A DNA stretch of 64,000 bases from Bradyrhizobium agreste (GCF_016031625.1 NZ_JACCHP010000007.1:415482-479481); one strand, 5' to 3'; shown: positions 40,906-50,287, numbered from the stretch's first letter. The notes: a model not told the origin generated them from the letters alone. A program made the numbers and translations.

Positions 40906-41154
40906 ATGATCACGAAGACAGTCTTGGCCGCAGTTGGCGTCGTTTGCCTGCTGGCGGCGCCGGCGATGGCGCAGACCACGGACAAGGAAAAGAACGGCCA
41001 CCATTACAGCGGCGGACCCAAGACGGAAGTGCCGCACCACATGGGCAAGAAAGAAACGACCGGAAGCTCGGCGAACGCGGCATCGGGCGGCCACCATTAC
41101 ACCGGGGGACCCAACACGTCGACGCCGCACCACATGGGCGACAAGACCAAGTGA
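40906..41154 (+). CDS. Periplasmic His-rich protein with two GHHY...PHHMG repeats
   Basis: An 82-residue exported protein. The signal peptide ends at APAMAQTT. The mature part has two near-identical units, GHHYSGGPKTEVPHHMGKK and GHHYTGGPNTSTPHHMGDK, joined by a Ser/Ala linker. Each unit has four His and one Met, suitable for copper or nickel binding in the periplasm. The ATG at 40906 has GGAGG six bases upstream. It is divergent from the DUF2933 gene. Function is inference. Confidence 0.78.
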   Translation: MITKTVLAAVGVVCLLAAPAMAQTTDKEKNGHHYSGGPKTEVPHHMGKKETTGSSANAASGGHHYTGGPNTSTPHHMGDKTK

Positions 41155-41405
41155 ATCCATCCGGCGCCGGCCTGGGATCGTGGCGCTTCTCAGGCCGGCT
41201 GCTACGCTCGCCGTATAGCTGCACATTTCTCCGGATCGCGCTCCAGTCGCGGTATCTGGACGCTAGATCGGACCGCTCGTCTCGGCTTTGCCCGGGACCC
41301 AAACGCGACATTGGCGTTGGCCGTCATTTTCCCTAGGATGAGCCCCGCACGATCATTCACGTGCACTTTTTAATTATCAATCATTCGATCCAACGGAGTT
41401 ATTTC

Positions 41406-42209
41406 ATGGTCCGTTCAAGCATCACACGTCGCAGACTCCTTGGCAGCCTTGGCGCTGCAGCCGGCTCGGCCTCCGCATTCGCATCGGGCGTATTCACCAG
41501 TCCGGCCCATGCCCAATCGAGCCAGAAAACCTATGTGCTCGTTCCCGGCGCGTATTACGGCGCCTGGTCGTGGCAGCGCGTCACGGAACGCCTGCAAAAG
41601 CTGGGGCATCGCGTCTATCCGCTGACGTTGACCGGGTTGGCGGAGCGCTCGCACCTGCTGAACAAGGACATCAGCCTCGACACCCACATTGCCGACATAG
41701 TCAATCTCGTCGAATGGGAGGACCTGACGGACATCTGCCTCGTTGCCCATTCCTATGGGGGCTGTCCGGCATCGGGCGCGCTTGAGCGCATCGGAAGCCG
41801 GGTCTCGTCGATCGTCTGGGTCGATGCCATCAAGCCCGCGGACGGCCAGTCGTTTCGAGACCTTGTCCCCTTCCCGATCGAAGAGGGTGCGATCAGCCGT
41901 CCGGCGCCCAAGGCGGTCCCTCCGAACGCGTTCAACGATCCCAAGGACGTGGCCTGGGTGCTGTCGAAGGTCACTCCGCATCCCGTCGGCACATTCCTGC
42001 AGCCGGTCAAGCTCTCTGGCGCGCGCGAAAAGGTCGCCAAGAAAACCTACATCCGCCTGCCGAAATTCCAGCTCGCCGCCATGGACAAGGCCGCGGCGGA
42101 GTGCAAGGCGGACAACTCCTGGACCGTCCTCGAAAACACCACGTCCGGCCACTCGGTCATGATCGTCGAGCCGGATTGGTTGACCGAGGTGTTGACCAAG
42201 GCGGCGTGA
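41406..42209 (+). CDS. Tat-exported alpha/beta hydrolase (esterase, MeSA-esterase-like)
   Basis: Hydrolase of 267 residues with a twin-arginine signal (SSITRRRLLGSLG, cleavage after AHAQS). The catalytic Ser is in LVAHSYGGCP, and a C-terminal His is in TSGHSVMI. The opening TYVLVPGAYYGAWSWQRV is typical of plant-like hydroxynitrile lyase/salicylate-esterase relatives common in soil bacteria. GGAG precedes the ATG at 41406. Substrate unknown. Confidence 0.88.
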   Translation: MVRSSITRRRLLGSLGAAAGSASAFASGVFTSPAHAQSSQKTYVLVPGAYYGAWSWQRVTERLQKLGHRVYPLTLTGLAERSHLLNKDISLDTHIADIVNLVEWEDLTDICLVAHSYGGCPASGALERIGSRVSSIVWVDAIKPADGQSFRDLVPFPIEEGAISRPAPKAVPPNAFNDPKDVAWVLSKVTPHPVGTFLQPVKLSGAREKVAKKTYIRLPKFQLAAMDKAAAECKADNSWTVLENTTSGHSVMIVEPDWLTEVLTKAA

Positions 42210-42359
42210 GATCAGGCAGGTCAGGCGCGATGGGCGGAGCCGTTGCGAAGCCCATCGTCCTGCTGCGCGGCGGCAATCGTGTCGCTATCCCTGCCGGCGC
42301 CGATCCCAGTCCGGACGGTGACCTCCAGGCCGCGTTCGCATTTGCGCCTATGGTCAGAC

Positions 42360-42860
42360 ATGCCGCTCACCAGCCCCATCATGCCTTATGATCCGACCTG
42401 GCCGCAGCAATACGCGGCGGAAGAGGAGCGGCTGAAGCCTGTTTTCAGCTCGGCGTTGATCGGCATGCATCACGTCGGGAGCACCGCTGTGCCCGAACTG
42501 GCGGCGAAGGCTGAGATTGACGTGCTTGCCGTGGTCCGGTCGGACAGCGGGCTGGAGGATTGGAGCCGTCTACTTGCGACTCTCGGCTATCGCCGTGGCG
42601 GCGACCTTTCTACAGGCCATCATTTCTTCAAGCGGGACGTCGACGGCACCCGGACTCACAAGCTTCACGTGTGTCTCGATGGTCATCCACAGATCGCACG
42701 GATGCTGAAATTTCGGGATCATCTGCGTCGGCATCCGGGAGACCGGTTGAGATATCAGAATCTGAAACTGGGGCTCGAGCGCGAGAATGGCTCGGGCATT
42801 CAACAGTACCTGGTCGCCAAGGATCCGTTCATCCAGGACATCCTCGCCAAACTTGCTTGA
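42360..42860 (+). CDS. GrpB family protein (nucleotidyltransferase fold)
   Basis: A 166-residue member of the GrpB/UPF0157 family. Seen are PYDPTWPQQYAAEEERL, the G-S-T motif HHVGSTAVPELAAKAEIDVLAVV, and KLHVCLDGHPQIARMLKFRDHLR. The fold is related to nucleotidyltransferases, but no reaction is known. Starts at 42360 or 42381 are both possible. No linked operon. Confidence 0.87.
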   Translation: MPLTSPIMPYDPTWPQQYAAEEERLKPVFSSALIGMHHVGSTAVPELAAKAEIDVLAVVRSDSGLEDWSRLLATLGYRRGGDLSTGHHFFKRDVDGTRTHKLHVCLDGHPQIARMLKFRDHLRRHPGDRLRYQNLKLGLERENGSGIQQYLVAKDPFIQDILAKLA

Positions 42861-42896
42861 TTGCTCAGTCTTCCAGCTGCGGGAACGAATTGCGTC

Positions 42897-43354
42897 ATGA
42901 CGATCATTTCCCTTGAACGGACCGTCGACGCTCTTCCCGCAGATTTCCCGCGCTGGAGGCCGACGCCAAGGCAGATGGACACGCGCACATGACCCGTCTG
43001 GATGCGGAGTTCGCAACTGATCGAGCCATGTTTCACGCCATATTCACCTGCCACCTCGATGGCAGATTGGCAGGCATCGGCGCGATCACCGACGAGCCTG
43101 CACCGGCGCCGGTACCCATGTGGCGGATGCGGCGGTTTCACGTGCACCGGGACTACAGGAGACGCAACGTCGCCAAGGCCATCGCGAACGCCTTGCTGCA
43201 AGAAGCTGCGGGCAAGGTCGCAACTGTCACCGTCCACGCAGGAAATGCCGGCGCTGTGCGGTTCTGGGAAGCTATGGGATTCACCGGCGTGGACGGCCAA
43301 GCCTGGTCTCACCAAGCACATCTGCCTAAACTTGGGCCTGCCGCCAGCTCGTGA
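42897..43354 (+). pseudogene. GNAT-family N-acetyltransferase gene with a one-base frameshift
   Basis: Two frames together encode one GNAT protein. From the ATG at 42897 the first frame gives MTIISLERTVDALPADFP and then runs out at a TGA. The frame ending at 43354 reads backwards through ALEADAKADGHAHMTRLDAE, joining exactly where the first stops; one missing base near 42948-42952 (in TTCCCGCGCTGG) explains it. The downstream part holds the acetyl-CoA region VHRDYRRRNVAKAIANALLQ and VHAGNAGAVRFWEAMGF. An internal ATG at 42989 could yield a 121-residue product lacking the first strands. It could be a real mutation or a sequencing error. Confidence 0.8.
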
Positions 43355-43459
43355 GCAACTCTGCCAAGCCTTGCCTCGATGGCCGGACTTTCTGACCGCG
43401 ATCGGATTGGTGTAGCATTGCCTCTGTGATCAGATCGTTCTGAGGTCGCGAGAGGCTAA

Positions 43460-44440
43460 ATGAGGCGACGGGCGTTTCTCGGCTTCTTGGCGATTACGGC
43501 GATATCGGCGCGCGAAGCATTGGCGCAAAAACGCGTTCCGGTCGTGGGATTCGTCGGATTTGCCACGCCGGACATCGACAATGCGACGCTCGTTCCGTTC
43601 CGGAAGGCGCTGGCCGAGCTGGGTTACGTGGAGGGCCGCACCATCGTCATCGAGGCCCACTCGACGGCCGGCGATGTGTCGCGGGGCCTTGCATTGATCG
43701 ACGACCTCGTGGCCAGACAAGTGGACGTCCTGCTTTCGCCCGGCCCGGCCGCAGCACGCGCGATGGTCAGGAAAACCAATATTCCCGTCGTCGCCGTGGC
43801 GCTGCCTGCGGTGCAAAGCGACCCTGAATTGTTTCAGAGTCTCGCGCGGCCGGGCGGCAGTCTCACCGGCTTCGCCGCGTTCGGCGAGGAGATGTCGGCC
43901 AAGCGCATCGAGATGATCCGCGAGATCCTGCCCGCGCTGAAGCGGATCGGCGTCTTGAACAATGCGACGGACCCGACCTTCAGCGCCTGGGGCGCGCAAA
44001 CCATCGAGGAAGCACGACGCGCCGGGCTGGAACCGGTGCGCCTCGGACTGACGAGCGCATCGCCGGCAGCGGTTGCCGAGCAATTCAACGTGCTCGCGAA
44101 CGCGGGCGGCAACGCCGTGATCGTCATTCGCGATTACATGACTGCCGCGATGCAGGACGAAATTTGCCGCATCGGCCTCGACATGAAGATCGCGGTCATA
44201 GGCCAGCAGCGGGAGTTCGCGCATGCCGGCGCTCTGATCAGCTATGGCGCCGACATCGGCGACCTGTTCCGCCGCGCTGCGGGCTACATCGATCTGATCC
44301 TGAAGGGACAAAAGCCGGCAAATATGCCAATCCAGCTGCCAACCAAATTCGAGCTGGCCGTCAATCTCAAGACCGCGCGTGCGCTCGGCGTGACGATACC
44401 GCCCACCATTCTCGTGCTGACGGACGAGGTGATCGAGTGA
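43460..44440 (+). CDS. ABC transporter substrate-binding protein (ABC_sub_bind / TrpX type)
   Basis: Exported binding protein of 326 residues. The signal region RRRAFLGFLAITAISAREALA has a twin-arginine look. The fold has VGFVGFATPD, ALAELGYVEGRTIVIE, RPGGSLTGFA and LPTKFELAVNLKTARALG, all characteristic of the ABC_sub_bind family that is expanded in Bradyrhizobium. No permease or ATPase gene is adjacent. Substrate unknown. GAGAGG precedes the ATG. Confidence 0.9.
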   Translation: MRRRAFLGFLAITAISAREALAQKRVPVVGFVGFATPDIDNATLVPFRKALAELGYVEGRTIVIEAHSTAGDVSRGLALIDDLVARQVDVLLSPGPAAARAMVRKTNIPVVAVALPAVQSDPELFQSLARPGGSLTGFAAFGEEMSAKRIEMIREILPALKRIGVLNNATDPTFSAWGAQTIEEARRAGLEPVRLGLTSASPAAVAEQFNVLANAGGNAVIVIRDYMTAAMQDEICRIGLDMKIAVIGQQREFAHAGALISYGADIGDLFRRAAGYIDLILKGQKPANMPIQLPTKFELAVNLKTARALGVTIPPTILVLTDEVIE

Positions 44441-45007
44441 CGGATCGTTGACCAGATCGTGGGTTGCCGCGCTGTCAGGCAGGCTCAGCATCAGTCACTT
44501 GCGACGCACGATCATCATGGAGCGCGTGCTGATAGACCGGTCCTAGGGCTGGTCGACGCATTGGCAATGGCTGCGCAGGATTGCGCTCGTCTCATTCTTT
44601 CTGCCGTCGCGCCTCAGGCTTCGCCAACAGGTCATAAATCCGATCTCGAACCATGCAAAAGGCCTTGGGTCTATTCCACGCCTCGCTGCGCGACGCTGGC
44701 CCAGTCGCCGATCCGATCACTCCCAAGCAGCTCGCAGGCGGGGGCGAGCTCTTGCGATACCCACGAGTGCGGGTATCTCGTCGTGCTTGCCAGTTCTGAT
44801 TTGTAAGCATGAAGCTTGACGGTTCCGCTTTGCTCCACCCCATACAAGCTGGATTGCGCCAGTTGTGTTCGAAGCGCGATTTGAGGCCGCAACGAAAGTC
44901 GAGTCGCGTCCCGAAAAGTGGAAATTAGTTTTGCGACATAATCGTAATGACTCCGACGCAAAAAAAGAAAATAGGGTGCAATCAACAAGAATAATGGGAG
45001 GAGTGAG
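44441..45007. other. Intergenic stretch, nothing recognised
   Basis: About 570 bases with overlapping short frames on both strands, none with a domain, signal peptide or convincing ribosome site. The right part is AT-richer than the neighbouring genes and contains GGGAGG for the small gene at 45008. Confidence 0.55.
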
Positions 45008-45223
45008 ATGGATACTGCGGGTCGCCTGCGCGCGATGGCATTATTGTGCCGTCAGACAGCCGCGCGTCATCCGGATCGAGGTTGGAAACTGCTCGCGGAA
45101 GCTGAATATTGGGAGCATTTGGCCAACGATGCGCCGCTCGATCATTTCGAACATTGCTCGGTTGGCTCACCACCCGATCGCGAGCCTGGTATCACGAAAC
45201 CAACCGCGGCCCTCGCGGGGTGA
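45008..45223 (+). CDS. Small hypothetical protein of rhizobial type
   Basis: A 71-residue protein starting MDTAGRLRAMALLCRQTAAR with WKLLAEAEYWEHLA in its middle. This layout (AMA..CRQ..A... then AEAEYWEHLA) recurs in many small Bradyrhizobium proteins of unknown role (recollection). GGGAGG lies six bases before the ATG, which supports translation. Probably helical and cytoplasmic. Confidence 0.65.
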   Translation: MDTAGRLRAMALLCRQTAARHPDRGWKLLAEAEYWEHLANDAPLDHFEHCSVGSPPDREPGITKPTAALAG

Positions 45224-45544
45224 GTGCGAAACAAAATAGTTTGTTAGCTTCCGTATGCGTAACTTGAAGAGTGCCGCCCACCGCCGATGCGGCACATTGG
45301 AATGGGAATGCCGGCCCCGGCTGTTACCCCATCCTGCGGCTGGGGCCGTTTTGAAACTTGAGAATGGCAATTGCCAATCGCCGCGGTTTGAGCCCCACCA
45401 GATGCCGATCACTTCAGCGGATTGAAACAGAGCGGTCGTGACTTGCCTTGCATCGGCATGCGCCGTACGCCTGCCTGCATCATCGGCATGGCGCCCACGA
45501 GTAACGCGAGCAATTCGTCACCGGTTGCGCTGCGAGGGCGCCGG
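45224..45544. other. Intergenic stretch with a possible hairpin
   Basis: About 320 bases between the small hypothetical and the EAL gene. A weak hairpin at 45312-45352 pairs CGGCCCC with GGGGCCG and is followed by TTTT, so it may terminate the upstream transcript. A 56-codon frame at 45255 is open but has no family or ribosome site. Confidence 0.4.
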
Positions 45545-47752
45545 TCACGCCACCAGCGCCGCGTCCTCGTTCCCGTCGATGCCGCGCTGTGCGGCCAATA
45601 GGCCGATGATCTCCGCATTCGGACGGGCCTTGCTGAACAGGAAACCCTGGCCCTCATGGCAGCCTTCGGCGCGGAGGCAGCTGAGCTCGGCTTCGGTCTC
45701 GACGCCTTCGGCGGTGATGGTGACGCCAAGGCCCTTGCCGAGGCTGACGATGGAGCGGATGATCGCCTGCGCCTCGCGGTTGGCGGCGAGATCGCGCACG
45801 AAGGACTGGTCGATCTTGATCTTGTCGAACGGGAAGCTGCGCAGATAGCTGAGGCTGGAATAGCCGGTGCCGAAATCGTCCATGGAGATGCGCACGCCGA
45901 GCGCGCGCAGCGCATGCAGCGTCGCCAGCACCTGCGCGCTCTTCTCCAGGAGCAGCGTCTCGGTGATCTCGAGCTCGAGCCGGCGCGGCGCCAAGCCGGA
46001 ATGTTTCAGCGCCTCAGTGACCATCGAGAGCAGATTGCCGCTGCGGAACTGCAGCGGCGACAGGTTGACGGCGACGCGGACGTCGTCCGGCCAGGCCGCG
46101 GCGTCGAGGCAGGCCCGGCGCAGCATCAGCCCGCCGAGCGGATTGATCAGGCCGGTGTCTTCGGCGACCGGAATGAACTCGGCCGGCGACACCATGCCGC
46201 GCTCGGCATGCGGCCAGCGCACCAGCGCCTCGAAGCCGGTGATGCGGCCGCTCGAGAGGTCGATCAGCGGCTGGTAGTACGGCCGCAGCACGTCGTTCTG
46301 GATCGCGTCGCGCAGCTCGACCTCGATCTTGCGGCGGCTCTGCGCCTTCGCATCGAGTGCGGCCTCGAAGAAGGCGAAGCTGCCGCGCGCGTCCAGCTTG
46401 GCGCGCGACAGCGCCATGTCGGCGCTCTTGAGCAGCTTTTCGGAATCCTCGCCGTCGCCCGGCGCCATCGCGATGCCGATCGAGGCGCCGATCACCACGG
46501 AATGGCCGTCGAGCAGATAGGGATCGGCGATGGCCTCCAGGAGGCGCTTGGCCAGCAGCACCGCGTCCTCGGGGCGCGCCAGCCCGCTCTGCAGAATCGC
46601 GAACTCGTCGGAATTGAGCCGCGCCAGCGCGTCGTCTTCCCGCAAGGTGGAGCGCAGCCGTTTGGCGACGCCGCGCAGCAGCTTGTCGCCGACCGCGTGC
46701 CCCAGCGTGTCGTTGACCGCCTTGAAATTGTCGAGCCCCAGCATCAGCACCGCGACCTTCTCGGCGCCGCGGCGCGTGTGCAGCAGCTTCTCGTCCATCT
46801 GCTGCCGCAGCAGGCTGCGATTGGGCAGGCCGGTCAGCCCGTCATGCTGGGCCATGAAGGCGAGCCGCGCCTCTGCGCGCTTGCGCTCTGTGATGTCCAT
46901 CAGCGCGAGCAGCACCGCGGGCCGCTCGGCATAAGTCAATTCGCGGGAATAGATCGCAAGGTCGATCAGCGCGCCGTCGGCCTTGACGTGCTTCCAGGTG
47001 CGGCCGGCCTGATCCTCGCCGGAGCGGCCCGTGGTCCAGGGCGGCTCGCTGTCGAAGGCCTGCAAGGAGCGGATCTGCAAGCGCTCGAACTCGGCCCGGC
47101 TGTAGCCATAATGCGCGACCGCGGCATCGTTGACGCCGAGGATGCGCTCGTCGTCCAGCGCGCAGACGATCATGGGCACGGGATTGCCGTCGAACAGCAG
47201 GCGGAACGAGGCCTCGCGCTGCTTGAGCTCGGTGATGTCGACGCGCAGGCCGACGACGCCGCCGTCATCGGTCAAGCGCTCGTCGATCAGAATGACGCGG
47301 CCGTCCGACAGCTTCTGCTCGTGGCGCGCGCCGGGCTTGTAGAGCTTTCGCAGGCGCTCGGCGATCCAGGCTTCTTCATTGCCGATGGCGTCGGGATAGT
47401 CGCCGCGAGCGACGCCGATGCGCAACGTATCCTCGAGGCGCGCGCCTTCCTCGAACAGATCGGCGGTCTTGCTGTAGATCTCGGCGTATTTCTTGTTCCA
47501 GAGGACGTAGCGGCCTTCGGCATCGAGAAACACGATGCCCTGCGGCAGGATATCGATCGCCTGGCGCAGGCGCTCGTGCGACTTGCGCGCCTCCGCGATC
47601 GCAGCTTCCGCCTCGGCGCGGCTGCGCAGGACTTCGTCGCGTTCGGACAGCGCGCGCGAGGCGCGCGCGAAACGCGGCTTGCGCGCCTTCCGGCCGGCAC
47701 GGGCCAGCACGCTGCGCTTTCGCTTTCTTGGCTTTCGAGACCCCAAAATCAA
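45545..47752 (-). CDS. PAS-GGDEF-EAL protein with degenerate GGDEF, likely c-di-GMP phosphodiesterase
   Basis: Protein of 735 residues without membrane helices. A basic N-terminus is followed by two PAS domains (about 60-165 and 178-295), GGDEF (about 305-465) and EAL (about 480-725). The GGDEF site reads RLNSDEFAIL, lacking both glycines, so cyclase activity is unlikely. The EAL domain keeps FEALVRW, NLSPLQF, EITET, DDFGTGYSSLSYL, KIDQSF and AEGVET, so it should hydrolyse c-di-GMP. The start at 47752 is TTG without a clear ribosome site and may be wrong. The C-terminus ends RGIDGNEDAALVA. Confidence 0.9.
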   Translation of the reverse strand: MILGSRKPRKRKRSVLARAGRKARKPRFARASRALSERDEVLRSRAEAEAAIAEARKSHERLRQAIDILPQGIVFLDAEGRYVLWNKKYAEIYSKTADLFEEGARLEDTLRIGVARGDYPDAIGNEEAWIAERLRKLYKPGARHEQKLSDGRVILIDERLTDDGGVVGLRVDITELKQREASFRLLFDGNPVPMIVCALDDERILGVNDAAVAHYGYSRAEFERLQIRSLQAFDSEPPWTTGRSGEDQAGRTWKHVKADGALIDLAIYSRELTYAERPAVLLALMDITERKRAEARLAFMAQHDGLTGLPNRSLLRQQMDEKLLHTRRGAEKVAVLMLGLDNFKAVNDTLGHAVGDKLLRGVAKRLRSTLREDDALARLNSDEFAILQSGLARPEDAVLLAKRLLEAIADPYLLDGHSVVIGASIGIAMAPGDGEDSEKLLKSADMALSRAKLDARGSFAFFEAALDAKAQSRRKIEVELRDAIQNDVLRPYYQPLIDLSSGRITGFEALVRWPHAERGMVSPAEFIPVAEDTGLINPLGGLMLRRACLDAAAWPDDVRVAVNLSPLQFRSGNLLSMVTEALKHSGLAPRRLELEITETLLLEKSAQVLATLHALRALGVRISMDDFGTGYSSLSYLRSFPFDKIKIDQSFVRDLAANREAQAIIRSIVSLGKGLGVTITAEGVETEAELSCLRAEGCHEGQGFLFSKARPNAEIIGLLAAQRGIDGNEDAALVA

Positions 47753-48174
47753 CTTTACCCGTCCCAGTCGCGCCCAGCGGCCGCAAGCCGTTGGGTCGGA
47801 AAGTCTTGGGGCAAGTGTCTGAAAAAAAAGTAATCCTGCCCGGCCGCGGTCCGGGCGCGGGGCGCTTGCTGCCTGTTTGCGCGGCGTGGCGAGCGGCGGC
47901 AGGCGCCATCAGACTGAGTGATGCGCCGCAATCAAGGAGCGATCTGGCGCAAAAATGCGCGCGCGCCTGAATCGGTTCCGAAATCGCGCGCGATTGCATG
48001 CGAGCCGCAGAACTTTCTCGCACCGCGCACGAATTTTGGTCAATGCAGGATAGGGTTATTGCACCGTTAAGAAACGGCGGGTCAAGGCAATTCGGACGCG
48101 CGGCGGTGCGCCGGTGGCGGGCTCGTCGCCTCGTCCTTAACCCTGGTGCAGCATTGGGTTATAAGAGCGTCAGC
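47753..48174. other. Intergenic gap between divergent genes, nothing recognised
   Basis: About 420 bases between the EAL gene and mepA. It should hold the promoters of both genes. The bases next to the EAL gene may be coding if its true start lies upstream. No hairpin or operator was recognised. Confidence 0.5.
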
Positions 48175-49119
48175 ATGAGTCGCCGCGGCATCACCCTCCT
48201 CCTGCTCTCGTTGGTCTGCCTGGGCGCCGGTGGCGCGCTGGCCCAGGACAAGGGCAGCATCAACCCGAAGCCGCTGCCGCCGCTCGCCAATCCCAACGAC
48301 CCCGATCTCGCCGCGAAGGAACTGTTCGCGCGAAAGCTGCTGCCGTCGAAGGGGCCGGCCCATGTCATCGGCTCCTACACCAAGGGCTGCATCGGCGGCG
48401 CGGAGCAGATGCCGGTGAACGGCGATCATTGGCAGGTGATGCGGCTGTCGCGCAATCGCAGCTACGGTCATCCCGACATGATCGCGCTGATCAAGCGGCT
48501 CGCCGCGAAAGCGCACAAAGACGCAGGCTGGCCCGGCATCCTGGTCGGCGACATCGCCCAGCCGCGCGGCGGGCCGGCGCTGTCAGGCCATGCCAGCCAC
48601 CAGATCGGTCTCGACGCCGACATCTGGCTGACGCCGATGCCGGACCGCCGGCTCTCGCGCGAGGAGCGCGAGGAGATGTCGGCGGTGATGATGGTGCGCC
48701 AGGACCGGCTCGACATCGACCCCAAGGTGTTCACACACGGCCACGTGCTGGTGCTGCGCGATGCGGCGCGGGAGCCCGCCGTGCAGCGCATCTTCGTCAA
48801 CGCCGCGATCAAAAAGGCGCTGTGCCGCGAGGCCAAGGGCGATCGCGCATGGCTGTCGAAGATCCGGCCCTGGTGGGGCCACGACTACCACTTCCACATT
48901 CGCATGCGCTGCCCGGCGGGGGCCGGCGAATGCGAGGGCCAGCCGTCACAGGCCGAGGACGAAGGCTGCAAGCCCGCCGATCTCGCCTACTGGTTCTCCG
49001 ACGCGGTGCTGCACCCCAAGCCGCCGTCGGAGCCGCCCAAGCCGAAGCCGCCGATGACGCTCGCGCAGATGCCGGCTGCCTGCAAGGCGGTGCTGCATGC
49101 AGGCGACGCGAAGCCGTAA
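48175..49119 (+). CDS. mepA: Penicillin-insensitive murein endopeptidase
   Basis: Periplasmic LAS-type zinc endopeptidase of 314 residues that cuts D-Ala-meso-DAP cross-links. The signal peptide ends GGALAQDK. Zinc residues lie in ALSGHASHQIGLDADIWL (His and Asp) and WWGHDYHFHIRMRC (His pair). Conserved CIGGAEQMPV and the C-terminal Cys pairs for disulphides are present. The Pro-rich tail (PKPPSEPPKPKPP) is usual. The ATG at 48175 starts the signal peptide directly; in-frame sequence from 47998 is not signal-like. Confidence 0.95.
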   Translation: MSRRGITLLLLSLVCLGAGGALAQDKGSINPKPLPPLANPNDPDLAAKELFARKLLPSKGPAHVIGSYTKGCIGGAEQMPVNGDHWQVMRLSRNRSYGHPDMIALIKRLAAKAHKDAGWPGILVGDIAQPRGGPALSGHASHQIGLDADIWLTPMPDRRLSREEREEMSAVMMVRQDRLDIDPKVFTHGHVLVLRDAAREPAVQRIFVNAAIKKALCREAKGDRAWLSKIRPWWGHDYHFHIRMRCPAGAGECEGQPSQAEDEGCKPADLAYWFSDAVLHPKPPSEPPKPKPPMTLAQMPAACKAVLHAGDAKP

Positions 49120-49447
49120 GGGTGTCGTTCATCGCTGTCGTCCCGGGGCGCGAAGCGAGCCCGGGACCCATAACCACAGGGAGTGGTTGTGGCGCGAAGT
49201 GGTCACTCCGAGTCCTCGCCCAACGTAATCCTGTGGTTATGGATCCCGGGCTCGCGCTACGCGCGCCCCGGGATGACGCGTTTGACCTGAGGCTCCGGCC
49301 TGCTATCTTCGCAACTGCGATATCCCCGCCGGCCGTAAGCCGTCGCAAGGGACCGTGGAACAGCGCTTCCGCCCGTCGCATCTGACCCAGCCAACGCCAG
49401 ATCTGCGCGTGCACCTTGCGCGCGCGAGCTCGCACGGAGCGCATCCC
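49120..49447. other. Intergenic stretch holding a palindromic repeat
   Basis: The 328 bases between mepA and modA contain the repeat at 49138-49276. The remaining bases up to the modA start presumably carry its promoter. No clear molybdate-responsive operator (ModE box) could be identified by eye. Confidence 0.5.
49138..49276. repeat. Palindromic intergenic repeat (GTCGTCCCGGGGCGCG type)
   Basis: The left end is GTCGTCCCGGGGCGCG and the right end is CGCGCCCCGGGATGAC. Inner pairs include GGGACCCATAACCACAGG and CCTGTGGTTATGGATCCC. It is related to the elements at 9579 and 15414. Confidence 0.85.
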
Positions 49448-50233
49448 ATGTTTCGTCTGTCAGGAGTTTTCACCGCCTTCGTCATTCTTGCAGGCACGGC
49501 CCTCGCGCCGGCCGCGGCCGAGGACAAGACCCTTACCGTGTTCGCCGCCGCCTCGATGAAGAACGCGCTCGACGAGATCGACGCCGCCTTCACCGCCAGG
49601 ACCGGCGTCAAGTTCAGCGTCAGCTACGCCGCAAGCTCGGTGCTGGCCAAGCAGATCGAGCAGGGTGCGCCGGCCGACGTGTTCGTCTCGGCCGACACCA
49701 ACTGGATGGACTACGCGATCTCCAGGAAGACCATCAACGAGCCCTCCAGGGTCAACCTGCTCGGCAACAGCATCGTGCTGATCGCGCCGAAGGATTCCAG
49801 GATCGACAACGTCACGATCGCGCCAGGTTTCGATCTCGCCAAGCTCGCCGGCGACGGCAGGATCGCGACCGGCGACGTCAAGTCGGTGCCTGCAGGCAAA
49901 TATGCCAAGGCGGCGCTGGAGAAGCTTGGCGCCTGGCAGGCTGCCGAGCCGAAATTCGCCATGGCCGAGAGCGTGCGCGCGGCGCTGACGCTGGTCGCCC
50001 GCGGCGAGGCCGCGCTCGGCATCGTCTATTCCACCGACGCCAAGGTCGAGCCGGGCGTCAAGATCGTCGGCACCTTCCCGGCGGAATCGCATCCTGCGAT
50101 CATCTATCCGGTCGCGGCGACCACCACCGCCAAACCGGAGGCGAACGACTATCTCGCCTTCCTGCGCTCGGCGGCGGCCAAGACCATCCTGGAAAAATAC
50201 GGCTTCAAGTTCCTGATCAGCCCCACGACCTGA
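49448..50233 (+). CDS. modA: Molybdate-binding periplasmic protein
   Basis: Periplasmic receptor for molybdate/tungstate, 261 residues. The signal peptide ends APAAAEDK. Characteristic stretches are LTVFAAASMKNALDEI, SYAASSVLAKQIEQGAPADVFVSAD and RVNLLGNSIVLI. Length and order before modB and modC are standard. The ATG at 49448 is used, since in-frame upstream sequence lacks signal character. Confidence 0.95.
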   Translation: MFRLSGVFTAFVILAGTALAPAAAEDKTLTVFAAASMKNALDEIDAAFTARTGVKFSVSYAASSVLAKQIEQGAPADVFVSADTNWMDYAISRKTINEPSRVNLLGNSIVLIAPKDSRIDNVTIAPGFDLAKLAGDGRIATGDVKSVPAGKYAKAALEKLGAWQAAEPKFAMAESVRAALTLVARGEAALGIVYSTDAKVEPGVKIVGTFPAESHPAIIYPVAATTTAKPEANDYLAFLRSAAAKTILEKYGFKFLISPTT

Positions 50234-50287
50234 GTCTTGCGACCTGATTCTTGCACCCTGATTTTGCGATCTGATTGCGACCTGAAA
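50227..50287. repeat. Imperfect ~14-base tandem repeat between modA and modB
   Basis: Three or four decayed copies of CTTGCGACCTGATT (also CTTGCACCCTGATT and TTTGCGATCTGATT) fill most of the 64-base gap. No start or regulatory function is evident. Confidence 0.55.

Noticed and set aside
41155..41405. Possible small gene or RNA between the His-rich protein and the esterase
   Set aside because: No ribosome site, hairpin with T-run or recognisable motif; left unannotated.
45255..45425. 56-codon frame starting MRNLKSAAHRR
   Set aside because: No ribosome site or family; includes a hairpin that looks like a terminator.
45656..47833. 725-codon open frame on the plus strand opposite the EAL gene
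   Set aside because: Antisense shadow of clearly conserved PAS/GGDEF/EAL motifs.
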